Assembly: GCF_006717095.1 (NCBI RefSeq)
Contig: NZ_VFQE01000002.1
Location: 682,001-746,000, forward strand
Length of the DNA: 64,000 bases
Source of the DNA: Blastococcus colisei
GTDB lineage: Bacteria; Actinomycetota; Actinomycetes; Mycobacteriales; Geodermatophilaceae
Reading direction: 5' to 3'
Shown here one piece after another: positions 8,681 to 17,787 of this stretch. Within the stretch, counting starts at the first letter, position 1. Each line of letters starts with the position of its first letter. The position numbers and the translations under genes are program-made. The notes beneath the pieces are model-generated. The model was given only the letters and a program-made list of their open reading frames with translations, made no database searches and was not told the origin of the DNA.

Positions 8681-9703
8681 TCACGGAGTTTGAGCACACC
8701 GCAGCTTGTTCGCTCGCGAATCCGTCCCGATCACCACACCGGTGTCGGCCCACACGTTGTTCGGCTCCCATGTGACGGGTGGGTCGACCCCTTGGACGGG
8801 GCCGTACATGCAATTGCGGCCGAACACGTTGTCACGAAAGACGTAATCCGTGATGAGGGGTCCGTCTCGAGGACCGCTCCCACCTCGCACCGTGTACGAA
8901 CCGCCGTCCAGATAGTTGCCTTCGACCAGCATCCCGACCAGAGGGCTGTGCAGTCGCCCGGTCTGGATAGCACCGTTCATGGGGTCGTCCGTGCGCTGGT
9001 TGTAGGCGAGAAGGGTGTTGCCGACGATCCGGATACCACTGCCGCCGATGGTTTGCACCGTGTCGTTGTGCGACTCGGGCAGCCTGCTGAGATCGTGAAT
9101 GTACGAGTCCTCCACGGAGGTATTGCTGGCCATACGGAGCCCGTCGACTGCACTGTGCACGTCGATTCTTCGCGCCGACCAGTTGCTGCCCAGGACGGCC
9201 ACTCGGGCACGACCTAATCCGTCGATCTCCGTGTCTTCTATACGCAACCCTGTGAAGCCGTCGATGATACGAATGGGGAACGGCGTCGTGGGCCCACCCC
9301 CACATCGAATGCGACTGTCACGAATGACGACGTCATCGGCGCGCACAACGATGCAGCCACGCAGATCGACACCTTGGATGACTGTTCCATCGGTCTTCAC
9401 GTAGACGTCGCCCTCCATCGACCGAAGAGCTACACCCACTGGCACCCCAGTCGTGTCGGCAGTTGGGAACCCGCTAGGGACAGCATTTCCGCCTCCCCTG
9501 TCCTCACCCTCTCTTGCAGACGTCGGCGGCGGATCGGCCTGCGACGACGCCACACTGGCCTCTCCTCTGGTGCTCGTCGCAGAAGTCGGCTCGCCCCACC
9601 ACCCTTGGGCCTGTCCTAGAAGGAGCGCGGTCAGCACGACCGTTGCCGCTCCTAGAGACCCGATGAGTGCAACACGCCGAGAGCCGATCGAGCGATGCGC
9701 CAT
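8681..9703 (-). CDS. Exported right-handed beta-helix protein
   Basis: About 340 residues with an N-terminal signal/anchor helix (VALIGSLGAATVVLTALLLG), a Ser/Thr/Pro-rich linker, then helix rungs (GDVYVKTDGTVIQGVDLRG, IVVRADDVVIRDSRIRCGGG, IRIVGNTLLAYNQRTDD). The start at 9703 (MAHRSIGSRR) gives a classic n-region; a GTG 33 bp upstream is possible. The fold suggests polysaccharide binding, lysis or epimerisation outside the cell. It is divergent from the GT2 gene at 9757, so the 53 bp between them must hold both promoters. Confidence 0.8.
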   Translation of the reverse strand: MAHRSIGSRRVALIGSLGAATVVLTALLLGQAQGWWGEPTSATSTRGEASVASSQADPPPTSAREGEDRGGGNAVPSGFPTADTTGVPVGVALRSMEGDVYVKTDGTVIQGVDLRGCIVVRADDVVIRDSRIRCGGGPTTPFPIRIIDGFTGLRIEDTEIDGLGRARVAVLGSNWSARRIDVHSAVDGLRMASNTSVEDSYIHDLSRLPESHNDTVQTIGGSGIRIVGNTLLAYNQRTDDPMNGAIQTGRLHSPLVGMLVEGNYLDGGSYTVRGGSGPRDGPLITDYVFRDNVFGRNCMYGPVQGVDPPVTWEPNNVWADTGVVIGTDSRANKLRCAQTP

Positions 9704-9756
9704 GGCTATGCATGCTGGCACCTGGAAAGGCGACACGGCGGGATCCCCGGGTGATC

Positions 9757-10626
9757 ATGTGGTCGAATTCCACCGTGACCTCAGTCGATCGTCCTCGTGC
9801 GTCGGTCATCATCCCGGCGCATCAGGAGGAAGCGGTCATCGAGCGGTGCCTCGATGCCCTCCTCGACGGCGCTGAGCCAGACGAGTGGGACATCGTCGTC
9901 GTGGCCAACGGCTGCACGGACAGCACCAGCGATCGCGTGCGCCGGTACGAGGGGCGCGTCCGGCTCATCGAACTGGAGGTCGGGTCCAAGACTGGAGCTC
10001 TCAACGCCGGCGACTCGGCGGCCCGCAGCTATCCGCGCATCTATGCCGACGCCGACGTCGCCTTGTCGGTCGACGCGTTGAGGTCGGTCGTCGATGTGCT
10101 TGACGACGAAGGCCCCCTGATCGCGTCGCCTCGCCGTGAACTCCAGCTGCAGAACGCCACGTTTGCCACACGCTGGTACTTCTCGGCCTGGGAAGCGCTG
10201 CAGCGTGCCCGAGGGGAGATCATCGGCACTGGCGTCTACGCACTGAACGAGGCAGGCCGCCAGAGGTTCGGGACGTTCCCCGACCTGATCGGTGACGACA
10301 GGTACGTACACAGCCTCTTCCGCGCCCACGAGCGCCGGCTCGTCGAGCCGCCCGTCAAGGTGTGGCCGGCGCAGCATATGTCAGAGGTGATCGCGGTACG
10401 CACGCGTGTCGCCGTTGGCAACCTCACGGCCACGCCCTCATCGCCGAGTGTCGACCGGCCGTCGCGACGGGCTCAGGTCCATCGGATGCTCAGCGAACCG
10501 AAGGCCGTACTGGCGCTTCCCTTCTACACCATCGTGACGCTCATCATCCGCAGAAGGGCGAAAGGCCGGGTTAGATCGGGAGACATGTCGTGGTCGCGTG
10601 CAGAGCGGATGCCTCACGATGCCTGA
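9757..10626 (+). CDS. Glycosyltransferase family 2
   Basis: 289 residues with a GT-A fold. It shows the start motif ASVIIPAHQEEAVIERCLDAL, nucleotide-binding IVVVANGCTDSTSD, KTGALNAGD, and a DxD-like metal site in YADADVALS. Unlike many GT2 enzymes it ends with only one weak hydrophobic segment, so it is probably cytoplasmic or peripheral. The ATG at 9757 was chosen because the catalytic domain begins about 15 residues later. Its stop overlaps the next GT2 gene by 8 nt, indicating coupled translation. Donor and acceptor sugars are unknown. Confidence 0.88.
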   Translation: MWSNSTVTSVDRPRASVIIPAHQEEAVIERCLDALLDGAEPDEWDIVVVANGCTDSTSDRVRRYEGRVRLIELEVGSKTGALNAGDSAARSYPRIYADADVALSVDALRSVVDVLDDEGPLIASPRRELQLQNATFATRWYFSAWEALQRARGEIIGTGVYALNEAGRQRFGTFPDLIGDDRYVHSLFRAHERRLVEPPVKVWPAQHMSEVIAVRTRVAVGNLTATPSSPSVDRPSRRAQVHRMLSEPKAVLALPFYTIVTLIIRRRAKGRVRSGDMSWSRAERMPHDA

Positions 10627-11557
10627 GCTTTCCGTCCTCCTTGTCACCTACAACAGTGGCCGCCATATCGACGCCTGCCTCGAGTCACTCCTGCAGGCAC
10701 TCGACGGCATCGACAGCGAGATCCTGGTGCACGACAACGGCTCCACCGATGACACCCTCGATCGTCTCCGTCGCTATCCCCAAGCGGCGGTGGAGGAGGG
10801 CACAACGAACCTGGGATTCGCGGCCGCATGCAACCTGCTGGGTCAGCGCAGCCGTGGCCGCTACCTCTGGTTCCTGAATCCCGACACGAAGGTTCACGCA
10901 GCGGCGGCCAGGAGACTCGTCGAAGCGGCCGACCAGCGACCGGATGCTGGCCTCTACGGAGCCCGGACGATCACACCCGGGGGGCGGACCGTGATGGCGA
11001 GTGCTCAAGGTCGGATGACACTCTGGTCGCTGATGTGCTTTGCCACCGGGATGACGACCCTTGCGCCCTCTCGGCGCTGGTCGGACCCGGAGAGCATGCC
11101 GGGGTGGGATCGGCTGACATCGCGCCCCGTCCCGGCGCTTAGTGGCGGCGCGCTGATGGTCGGGCGCGATGCTTGGCTGCGTCTCGGCGGCTTCGATAGC
11201 CGATACTTCATGTATGCCGAGGACATCGACCTGTGCCAGCGAGCACGGCGAGCAGGTTTCCTCCCATACTTCGTGTCGGAAGCCATCGTGGAGCACGAAG
11301 TCGGTGGCTCCTCTTCCGCCGGCGGCAAGCTGGTGTTGCTCCACCGGGGCAAGGTCACATTTCTAAAAAAGCTGTGGCCGCCGTGGCAGGCGTACATCGG
11401 AGTTCACCTACTGCTCGCCGGAGTTGCTCTACGGGCCGCAGCAAGTCGTGTCGGCCTCTTCCCCGAGTCACCCGGCCGTTCTTCGGGATCGGCCTGGCAG
11501 GAGGCTTGGCGTCGCCGTGATGAGTGGCGCCTGGGCTGGGAGGGCGCGGCAGAGTAG
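10619..11557 (+). CDS. Glycosyltransferase family 2 (rhamnosyltransferase-like)
   Basis: 312 residues resembling WbbL/RfbF-type GT2 enzymes. Visible motifs are LSVLLVTYNSGRHIDACLES, VHDNGSTDDTLD, NLGFAAACN, the metal-binding WFLNPDTKV, GGALMVGRDAW and GGFDSRYFMYAEDIDLCQR, the hallmark ED region of this subgroup. It starts 8 nt inside the preceding glycosyltransferase gene and ends in TAG, one of several genes here that use UAG as an ordinary stop. It should extend the lipid-linked EPS repeat unit in the cytoplasm. Confidence 0.9.
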   Translation: MPELSVLLVTYNSGRHIDACLESLLQALDGIDSEILVHDNGSTDDTLDRLRRYPQAAVEEGTTNLGFAAACNLLGQRSRGRYLWFLNPDTKVHAAAARRLVEAADQRPDAGLYGARTITPGGRTVMASAQGRMTLWSLMCFATGMTTLAPSRRWSDPESMPGWDRLTSRPVPALSGGALMVGRDAWLRLGGFDSRYFMYAEDIDLCQRARRAGFLPYFVSEAIVEHEVGGSSSAGGKLVLLHRGKVTFLKKLWPPWQAYIGVHLLLAGVALRAAASRVGLFPESPGRSSGSAWQEAWRRRDEWRLGWEGAAE

Positions 11558-11795
11558 CCATTCTCCGAGCGCGAGTCCAAAGCCGTGATAATATCGCCCT
11601 TTGCGAGACGATGCCGATGCTCTGCCAACGCTCAGTATGCAGAGGCTCGCTCGCGAAGACCGCCTCCATGACGACATGGGAACTCGGTTTCCTCCGAGCG
11701 ACCTACATCGACCATATTGGCATATATGCACTGGAGCGGGCGGTCGAACATGAACAGACTTCCCGAGATTGAAGCCGAAGGGCGGTGTGCTATCA

Positions 11796-13100
11796 ATGAT
11801 TGGGCCTTGGATTAAATCAATTCAAGATGTCGCAGAGAAGCACTTGTGTGAAGGTTGCGGGACATGTGCATTCGTCCAACCGGACGTGATTTCCATGGTC
11901 GACGTTCCGGACCAGGGCCGGCGCCCACTCGTCCTGCATGTCAATGGCCGGCCGGCCGACACTCGCGAGGCCCTGGCCTGCTGCTCTGGCGTCGGCTACG
12001 GGCACTCCGGGATGCCTACGTCGGGCGTGATCCCGGAGCTCGCGGCAGGCTGGGGGCCGGTCCTGGAACTGTGGGAGGGGTATGCATCAGACCCCGACAT
12101 CAGGCTCGCCGGCTCGAGCGGCGGAGTCGCGACGGCCCTCGCGCTGCACGCTGTCGAACAGGAAGGCATGTCCGGAGTCCTGCACATCACCGCCCGTAAG
12201 GATGCTCCGCACCTGAACGAGACGGTGTACAGCAGCACGCGCGAAGAACTCATGGCAGCCACCGGATCGCGGTACGCGCCGGCAAGCCCCTGCGAACGCC
12301 TGGACCTGGTGGAGGCAGCGCCCTCCCCGAGTGTCTTGATCGGGAAACCGTGCGACATCGGAGGAGCCGCGCTTGCCCGAGCACGGCGCCCCCTTCTCGA
12401 CGAGAAGCTGGGCCTGACCATCGCGATCTTCTGCGCCGGTACGCCCAGCACAAGGGGAACCCTTGAGATGATCCGCGCGGCCGGGGTGACCGATCTCGAC
12501 GCCGTCACAGGTGTGCGTTATCGAGGAAACGGCTGGCCAGGCGCTGCCGAGGTGCGTTCTCGCACTGACCGCCACGACGAGAACGTCCAATCCTTCACCT
12601 ACGACGAGAGCTGGGGGGCGATTCTGCAGAAGCATCGTCAATGGCGCTGTCACGTCTGCGCCGATCACACTGGTGAGATGGCGGACGTGGCCGTAGGTGA
12701 CCCCTGGTATCGCCCGACCGGAGGGGACCCTGGACGATCCCTGGTGCTCGCGCGAACGGAGCGTGGGCGCGCAGCCGTTCGACGGGCCGTGCAGGCGGGC
12801 GCGTTGACCCTCGAGAAGGTCGAGGCGGGCACGCTGCCCGCCTCGCAGATGAACCTTCTGCGAACGCGGGGATCAGTCTGGGGCCGCTCACTCGTCCTGC
12901 GGACAGCGCTGCTGCCCGCCCCCCGCTTCCGCGGCATGCCGGCTTTCCGCTTCTGGTGGCGAGAGTTGAGCATGGAGGCGAAAGGGCAGTCGACCATCGG
13001 CACGTTTCGGCGCATCCGGAAGAAGCGTCTCGGCACGCGTGCTTTGGTCATGCCCGCCGGCCGAGCCGACGACGGGCCGCCACCGGGCGATGGCGATTAG
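11796..13100 (+). CDS. Coenzyme F420 hydrogenase/dehydrogenase beta-subunit-like protein
   Basis: About 434 residues of the FrhB/FpoF-related family, which binds FAD and Fe-S clusters; members are common in EPS loci beside pyruvyltransferases, with unsettled roles. The N-terminus has one compact cysteine motif (CEGCGTCAFVQPD) instead of the two ferredoxin motifs of true F420 hydrogenase subunits. Further cysteines lie in IGKPCDIGG, IFCAGTPS and CHVCADHTGEMADVAVGD, all typical of the FrhB C-terminal domain. A TTG 27 nt upstream is an alternative start. A ~240-bp gap before it, comparatively A/T-rich, may carry a promoter. The stop overlaps the nucleotidyltransferase start, linking EPS and RiPP genes. 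Confidence 0.85.
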   Translation: MIGPWIKSIQDVAEKHLCEGCGTCAFVQPDVISMVDVPDQGRRPLVLHVNGRPADTREALACCSGVGYGHSGMPTSGVIPELAAGWGPVLELWEGYASDPDIRLAGSSGGVATALALHAVEQEGMSGVLHITARKDAPHLNETVYSSTREELMAATGSRYAPASPCERLDLVEAAPSPSVLIGKPCDIGGAALARARRPLLDEKLGLTIAIFCAGTPSTRGTLEMIRAAGVTDLDAVTGVRYRGNGWPGAAEVRSRTDRHDENVQSFTYDESWGAILQKHRQWRCHVCADHTGEMADVAVGDPWYRPTGGDPGRSLVLARTERGRAAVRRAVQAGALTLEKVEAGTLPASQMNLLRTRGSVWGRSLVLRTALLPAPRFRGMPAFRFWWRELSMEAKGQSTIGTFRRIRKKRLGTRALVMPAGRADDGPPPGDGD

Positions 13101-14292
13101 CCACTCCGGCACTCGGGGGAAGGCTGTCGAACGCCTGCTGATCGCTTGCGTTCGCGAGCACGATTGGCACCAGCCTCCTCCGGAGGCCGCATCCTTGTCG
13201 CAGGTCGACCAGGACCGACTGCTCGAACTAGCGAACCGTCACCGTGTCGCGGCGGCGGTTGGTGCAAGTCTCCGAGGATGCGGAGACCTGCGTGCCGAGG
13301 TCCGTGCAAAACTCAACCTCGCCAGCCGAGCCGTTGCCGTACGGCAACTCCTCCTAGAGAGCGAGCTGGGGAGAATTGATTCAACCCTGAGGCAGGTCCC
13401 CTGGCTGGTGGTAAAGGGGCCTGCGCTTGCCCGGGGCTACTACCGCCGTCCGGAACTGCGGAGCTACGTCGACCTCGACGTCCTCGTTCGCCCGACTCTG
13501 CTCCACGAGGCACTCCGACTCCTCGAGGAGAAGGGGTACGTCCTTCTGGACCGGAACTGGACACTGCTGGTACAACGGTTGTCGGGCGAGCTCCATCTGC
13601 GCTCTCCGCGCGGCGCGATGATCGACTTGCACTGGGACTTGTTCAACGATCGGGCAACGCGGGACAGCTACGCGATGGTCACCGATACCTTTTTCCAGCG
13701 CGCGACCAGTCTGACACTGGCCGGGGGCCTTCAGGTGCAGACACTGGACGTCTTGGACACGATCGTTCACACGGCAGTACATGCTGCCAGGTCCGGCGGT
13801 GATCGGCTGGTCTGGTTGAAGGACCTGGAGCAGCTGGTCCTGGCCGGGGGGTTCTCGTGGGACGAGCTGGCCGAGCGCAGCGCGCAACACCATGCTGAAC
13901 TGGCCGTCTCCGTCATGCTCCATCGGATGCGAGCCACTTTCGGAAGCCCCGAGATCCCGGACGAGGTGCTCCGCCAGATCGGAGGACGTGGATCATGGCG
14001 CGTGCTGGGACGCGTGGTCGACCGCGTCGCTCCGGTCACGCGAGCTGGGCCAGACGGCTCGCTCACGCGTATGTTCGCCCGAGCCACGAGGGCCGACGGC
14101 CGCTCCGCGGCCGTCGAGCTGGGCCACAGGCTCATCGCACGCGCCCGACGCGGTGGCTGGGCCGAGCCCGATCACACGTGGGACGCTGCCCACCCGCACT
14201 CGGTGCTATACGAATCGGGCGGCGCTAGTGCGAAAGCGGCCTTCTTCGACGCCGTCGGCGCACGGCGGCCTGGGGTGCACCACTCCCAATAG
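13090..14292 (+). CDS. Nucleotidyltransferase-fold protein (NTP_transf_5 type) of the RiPP cluster
   Basis: 400 residues resembling the 'uncharacterised nucleotidyltransferase' family that recurs in lasso-peptide clusters carrying an HPr-kinase-like enzyme. The signature WLVVKGPALARGYYRRPELR is followed by a metal-binding DxD in RSYVDLDVLV, then a helical domain with IDLHWDLFN and HTAVHAARSG. From memory, homologues in phosphorylated-lasso clusters are implicated in adding groups to the phosphorylated peptide; the reaction here is inference. It overlaps the F420-like gene by 11 nt and converges on the B2 gene, whose 3' end it overlaps antisense by 68 nt. Confidence 0.8.
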   Translation: MAISHSGTRGKAVERLLIACVREHDWHQPPPEAASLSQVDQDRLLELANRHRVAAAVGASLRGCGDLRAEVRAKLNLASRAVAVRQLLLESELGRIDSTLRQVPWLVVKGPALARGYYRRPELRSYVDLDVLVRPTLLHEALRLLEEKGYVLLDRNWTLLVQRLSGELHLRSPRGAMIDLHWDLFNDRATRDSYAMVTDTFFQRATSLTLAGGLQVQTLDVLDTIVHTAVHAARSGGDRLVWLKDLEQLVLAGGFSWDELAERSAQHHAELAVSVMLHRMRATFGSPEIPDEVLRQIGGRGSWRVLGRVVDRVAPVTRAGPDGSLTRMFARATRADGRSAAVELGHRLIARARRGGWAEPDHTWDAAHPHSVLYESGGASAKAAFFDAVGARRPGVHHSQ

Positions 14293-14719
14293 TGGGCTTT
14301 CCACCCCCCGACGGGGACGGCAGTCGCATGAGTTCCTTGTAGCGCAGCGACTCGGGGTCGAAGCCGTAGCCGGCGAGCCAGGCGTGGGCTGCAAACTCCT
14401 CGCCGGGTGCGCTGACTCCGATCACGACCTCCGTGGGGTGCCCCTGCGAGGCGAGCCAGCGCTGGAGGATGAGGCTTCGCTCGAGGCAGGTCGCTCCGCG
14501 GCGGCGGAGGACCGCCCTGATCCCTTCCATCCCTGAAGGCAGGACCAGGCGTGGCCGGACGACGACGGCGGAGATTCCACGCTGGGGGAGCTCGCGCCGC
14601 AGTCGATTCAGGGCCACGTAGGCCCAGGCTCCAGCCAGCATGTTGCCTGGGTCGCTGCGGCGGAGGACGCGCTTCCACGCAGCCCGCAACGACCTCGGGT
14701 AGCGCCGAACCTCAGGCAC
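14225..14719 (-). CDS. Lasso peptide B2 (transglutaminase-like leader peptidase)
   Basis: 164 residues. B2 proteins are Cys proteases of transglutaminase fold that cut the leader from a lasso precursor delivered by the B1/RRE protein. The catalytic Cys is in RGATCLERSLILQRWLASQG, the His in FAAHAWLAGYG, and an Asp candidate follows in FDPES, the usual order. The C-terminal ~20 residues (Arg-rich) are not conserved-looking and overlap the nucleotidyltransferase gene on the other strand. The GTG start lies 8 nt inside the end of the B1 gene, so B1 and B2 are translationally coupled, as expected for partners. Confidence 0.88.
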   Translation of the reverse strand: MPEVRRYPRSLRAAWKRVLRRSDPGNMLAGAWAYVALNRLRRELPQRGISAVVVRPRLVLPSGMEGIRAVLRRRGATCLERSLILQRWLASQGHPTEVVIGVSAPGEEFAAHAWLAGYGFDPESLRYKELMRLPSPSGGGKPTIGSGAPQAAVRRRRRRRPLSH

Positions 14720-14969
14720 CCAACAGTTCCCTGTCCCGCAGCATGGTCACGAATGCGTCGACATCGCGGCCGGCCTGCTCGACCGGGATTGCGTAGCGAT
14801 CGACCAGTGCTCCCACAAGATCCTCGCGCGTGGCGCCTTCCACGACCTGCGGCCACAGCACCGCCCCGCTGCCCTTGACCGCTAGGTAGACAGACGAGCG
14901 CAGGTCGAGAACCACGACTTCACCCTCGATGCTCTGCCACACGATCTCTTCGCCCCGCAACTTGATCAT
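14712..14969 (-). CDS. PqqD family / lasso B1 RiPP recognition element (first copy)
   Basis: 85 residues with the PqqD winged-helix pattern: IEGEVVVLDLRSSVYLAVKG, GSGAVLWPQVVEGATRED, then VEQAGRDVDAFVTMLRDREL. B1 proteins bind the precursor leader and hand it to B2. The ATG has an excellent AAGGAGG four nucleotides upstream. It is divergent from the ABC transporter gene (103-bp shared upstream region) and overlaps B2. A second PqqD gene sits on the opposite strand at 17788, so the cluster has two recognition proteins. Confidence 0.9.
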   Translation of the reverse strand: MIKLRGEEIVWQSIEGEVVVLDLRSSVYLAVKGSGAVLWPQVVEGATREDLVGALVDRYAIPVEQAGRDVDAFVTMLRDRELLGA

Positions 14970-15072
14970 GCGACCTCCTTCGACTCGGCAAACGTACCCG
15001 CGCGAAGAGGAGCACAGGGGACGAGTCACTCTTAGGGGCCACACCCGCTGAAACGTCGCCCTCGATCTCCGT

Positions 15073-16974
15073 ATGCTGCTGCGGATCGCCCGGGCATTCT
15101 TCGAGCGCGAGGGAGTTACCGTCGGCGTGGCGCGAACATCACGAAACTTCGATCTCGACCAAGTGCTGCGGCCCGTTCGGCTGAGGTCCGCCCGAAGCCT
15201 GCCGCGTCTCCTCCGCGAAGCGTTCGCCCTGACCTTCGATGCCGCCCCGAGAACGGCAACTGTCTTCGCGTTCATCCAGGTCTTCATTGGGCTCGGAGTG
15301 GCTGCCCAACTGCTGGCTGTGCGATCCCTGCTCCAGGCTCTGCTGGGGGATCAAGTGGAGGTCGGCACGCTTGTTCCGCACGTCATCGCGCTTTCGACCA
15401 TATCCGCTGTCGTCGGTGCAGCGAACGCGGTGCGGACGGAGCAGCAGCGTCTCCTCGGCGAAGTCGTCAGCATCCATGCCACCGGAAAGGTGATCGATGT
15501 AGGAACGTCCGTCGACCTTCTGGCCTTCGAGGACCCAGCCTTCCACGACAGCCTGCAGCGCGCTCGGTTGAATGCAGTCGTCCGCCCCGTCCAGATGACC
15601 ACGGGAGCACTGGGAATCCTCAGCGCGAGTTTCGCCGTCGTCGGCATCGGTGCCGCTCTCTTCCTCGTGCAGCCCCTGTTTGTGCTGTTCGTCGCTGTGG
15701 CGTACGCACCCGCGTGGTTGGCGGCAACTCGCAGCGGATCCGCCGCATACGACTTCTCGCGCAACCAGACACCTCGCGAACGGCTCCGCAACTATTTCTT
15801 CCAGCTGCTCACGGACAAGCCTTACGCGACGGAGTTGCGAGCCTTCGGGCTGAAGAGTGCCCTTCGGGACCGTCACGACGAATTGGCGCAACGGCGCCTC
15901 GCTGACTTCCGGATGCTCGTCCGACAGCGCCTCAAAGCAGGACTCATCTCCAGCCTGCTGGCAGCCGGGCTGATCGCCGCCACTCTCGTCGTAATGATCC
16001 TTCTCGTGTCCACCGGCAGGATGACCATCGCGGATGCTGGAACGGCCGCCGCTGCTCTCGTACTTCTCGGGCAACGCCTTCAGTCGCTCGCGTCCGGCGT
16101 CGGGGCGGTCTACGAGTCGTCACTGTTCCTGGAGGACGTTACGTCCTTCTCCGCGGAAGCTCATGGACGATCGAGACCCCAGCCTATCGAGGCGGTCCCC
16201 GCGGATTGGTCCCGCCTGCGCGCCGAGGACGTCCACTTCTCCTATCCGAGCCGGATGGCCTCGACGCTGTCAGGGGTGACCCTCGAGATCCGTCGAGGTG
16301 AAATCATCGCGCTGGTAGGGGAGAACGGCTCTGGGAAGTCCACCCTCGCAAAATTGCTCGCTGGCCTGTACCAGCCCAGCGACGGTCGAGTGCTCCTCGA
16401 CGACACCGATCTGGCCCGCTGCGCGCCGGACGACGTCGCCCGCCAGATTGGCATGGTCTTGCAGGATTTCGTCCGCTACCGCCTGAGCGCCAGGGACAAC
16501 ATCGCTTTCGGGGCGCCTCAACGCCCAGCGGATGACGCCTCCGTCACGGACGCTGCCCGCCGGGCCGATGCACACGAATTCATCGCGTCATTGCCGGACG
16601 CGTACGAGACCCCGCTCGGCCCGGAGTTCCTCGGTGGCAGCGATCTCTCCGGCGGACAGTGGCAACGACTAGCACTTGCCCGAGCCTTCTTCAGAGACGC
16701 GCCTGTTCTCATCCTCGACGAGCCGACCGCGGCACTGGATGCTCGAGCGGAGGCCGACCTGTTCGATCGCATCCGAGATCTGCAGCGAGGCAGAACCGTG
16801 GTCTTGATCAGCCACCGGTTTTCCACAGTGCGGTCGGCCGACCGAATCCACGTGCTGCACGAGGGCCAGATCGTCGAGAGTGGGACACACAAAGACCTCA
16901 TGGCACTCGCCGGGCGATACGCCGCCCTGTACACGTTGCAGGCCTCGGCCTACGCAGATCAGGAGAAACATTGA
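15073..16974 (+). CDS. ABC transporter, fused permease and ATP-binding domains (lasso D-type exporter)
   Basis: 633 residues: a six-helix membrane domain (about residues 60-330) followed by a complete ATPase with Walker A VGENGSGKSTLAKLLAGL, Q-loop MVLQDF, signature LSGGQWQRLALARA, Walker B VLILDEPTAALD and the H-loop ISHRFSTV. In lasso-type clusters this exporter removes the mature peptide and confers self-immunity. The ATG at 15073 has no clear ribosome site; a GTG at 15127 is an alternative start. The gene opens a four-gene operon with methyltransferase, second PqqD and cyclase, whose stops and starts abut or overlap. Confidence 0.9.
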   Translation: MLLRIARAFFEREGVTVGVARTSRNFDLDQVLRPVRLRSARSLPRLLREAFALTFDAAPRTATVFAFIQVFIGLGVAAQLLAVRSLLQALLGDQVEVGTLVPHVIALSTISAVVGAANAVRTEQQRLLGEVVSIHATGKVIDVGTSVDLLAFEDPAFHDSLQRARLNAVVRPVQMTTGALGILSASFAVVGIGAALFLVQPLFVLFVAVAYAPAWLAATRSGSAAYDFSRNQTPRERLRNYFFQLLTDKPYATELRAFGLKSALRDRHDELAQRRLADFRMLVRQRLKAGLISSLLAAGLIAATLVVMILLVSTGRMTIADAGTAAAALVLLGQRLQSLASGVGAVYESSLFLEDVTSFSAEAHGRSRPQPIEAVPADWSRLRAEDVHFSYPSRMASTLSGVTLEIRRGEIIALVGENGSGKSTLAKLLAGLYQPSDGRVLLDDTDLARCAPDDVARQIGMVLQDFVRYRLSARDNIAFGAPQRPADDASVTDAARRADAHEFIASLPDAYETPLGPEFLGGSDLSGGQWQRLALARAFFRDAPVLILDEPTAALDARAEADLFDRIRDLQRGRTVVLISHRFSTVRSADRIHVLHEGQIVESGTHKDLMALAGRYAALYTLQASAYADQEKH

Positions 16975-17759
16975 GTGACCGGATGCCGAGGGCGTACCTC
17001 CGGCTGAATCATGGCTTGACACAGGCATTCCAGCTCATCCGCGGACTTGTGGACGGACTGTGGCTCGGGCTCGCGTCCCGACGGGTCCTCTACGGGATCG
17101 ACGCAGCCTTCTACGCCTCGCAGGGGCAGTACGTAGCCGAGGAGTACACCCGCAGCGGCCTGACCGACTGGGAGAACGCTGCCGTCAGCGAGTACTTCCA
17201 GCACTGCACGGACATCGTCGTAACCGGCGCGGGGGGAGGACGCGAAGTGCTCGCACTCGCCGGTAACGGAAGGCGCGTCACGGGTTTTGAGCCGAACGAA
17301 GGAATGGTGACCTTCGGCCGTACCATTCTCGAAGGTCGCTCTGACGCATCCCTGCTCGTCGCGCCCCGTGATGGTTGGCCGGCGCTCGACGCCACCTTCG
17401 ATGGCGCAGTCATTGGCTGGGGTTCATACACCCACATCGCTGGCCGCCGACGCCGTGTGGACTTCCTGCGCCAGACTCGCAGTCATCTCGTCGCGGGCTC
17501 TCCGCTCCTGGTCTCCGTCTACACCCGGCCGTCGAGAACCCGATATCACCGAGCCGTTCGGTGGGTCGCTCAACCGCTGCGCGCCCTGCGTCGAGGCGCG
17601 CCGATTGACCTCGGCGACGGATTTGCACCGATGTACGCACACCACTTCACTCGCGAGGAACTTGCCGCCGAGCTTGCCGACGCTGGCTTTCGCCTCGAGG
17701 TCTGGCGGCCGAGACCGTTCGCCCATGCTGTCGCTGTCGCCGTCGACCCGCTTGAATGA
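16971..17759 (+). CDS. SAM-dependent methyltransferase of the RiPP cluster
   Basis: 262 residues, class I Rossmann methyltransferase. Motif I reads DIVVTGAGGGREVLALAG, followed by the acidic ribose-binding loop in GFEPNEG and by the post-I segment DATFDGAVIGWGSYTHI. I favour the TTG start overlapping the transporter's TGA because AGGAG lies 5 nt before it; an ATG 12 nt later has worse spacing. Its place between exporter and RRE suggests it modifies the peptide, possibly a carboxylate or side chain. The substrate is unproven, and EPS methylation is an alternative. Confidence 0.78.
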   Translation: MSDRMPRAYLRLNHGLTQAFQLIRGLVDGLWLGLASRRVLYGIDAAFYASQGQYVAEEYTRSGLTDWENAAVSEYFQHCTDIVVTGAGGGREVLALAGNGRRVTGFEPNEGMVTFGRTILEGRSDASLLVAPRDGWPALDATFDGAVIGWGSYTHIAGRRRRVDFLRQTRSHLVAGSPLLVSVYTRPSRTRYHRAVRWVAQPLRALRRGAPIDLGDGFAPMYAHHFTREELAAELADAGFRLEVWRPRPFAHAVAVAVDPLE

Positions 17760-17787
17760 CCTCGACGCCCAACGCCAGGAGGTACAC

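Noticed and set aside
11644-11772. Small open frame between GT2 and the FrhB-like gene as a second precursor
   Set aside because: The reading MTTWELGFLRATYIDHIG lacks the leader motif (Y-x2-P) and a good ribosome site.
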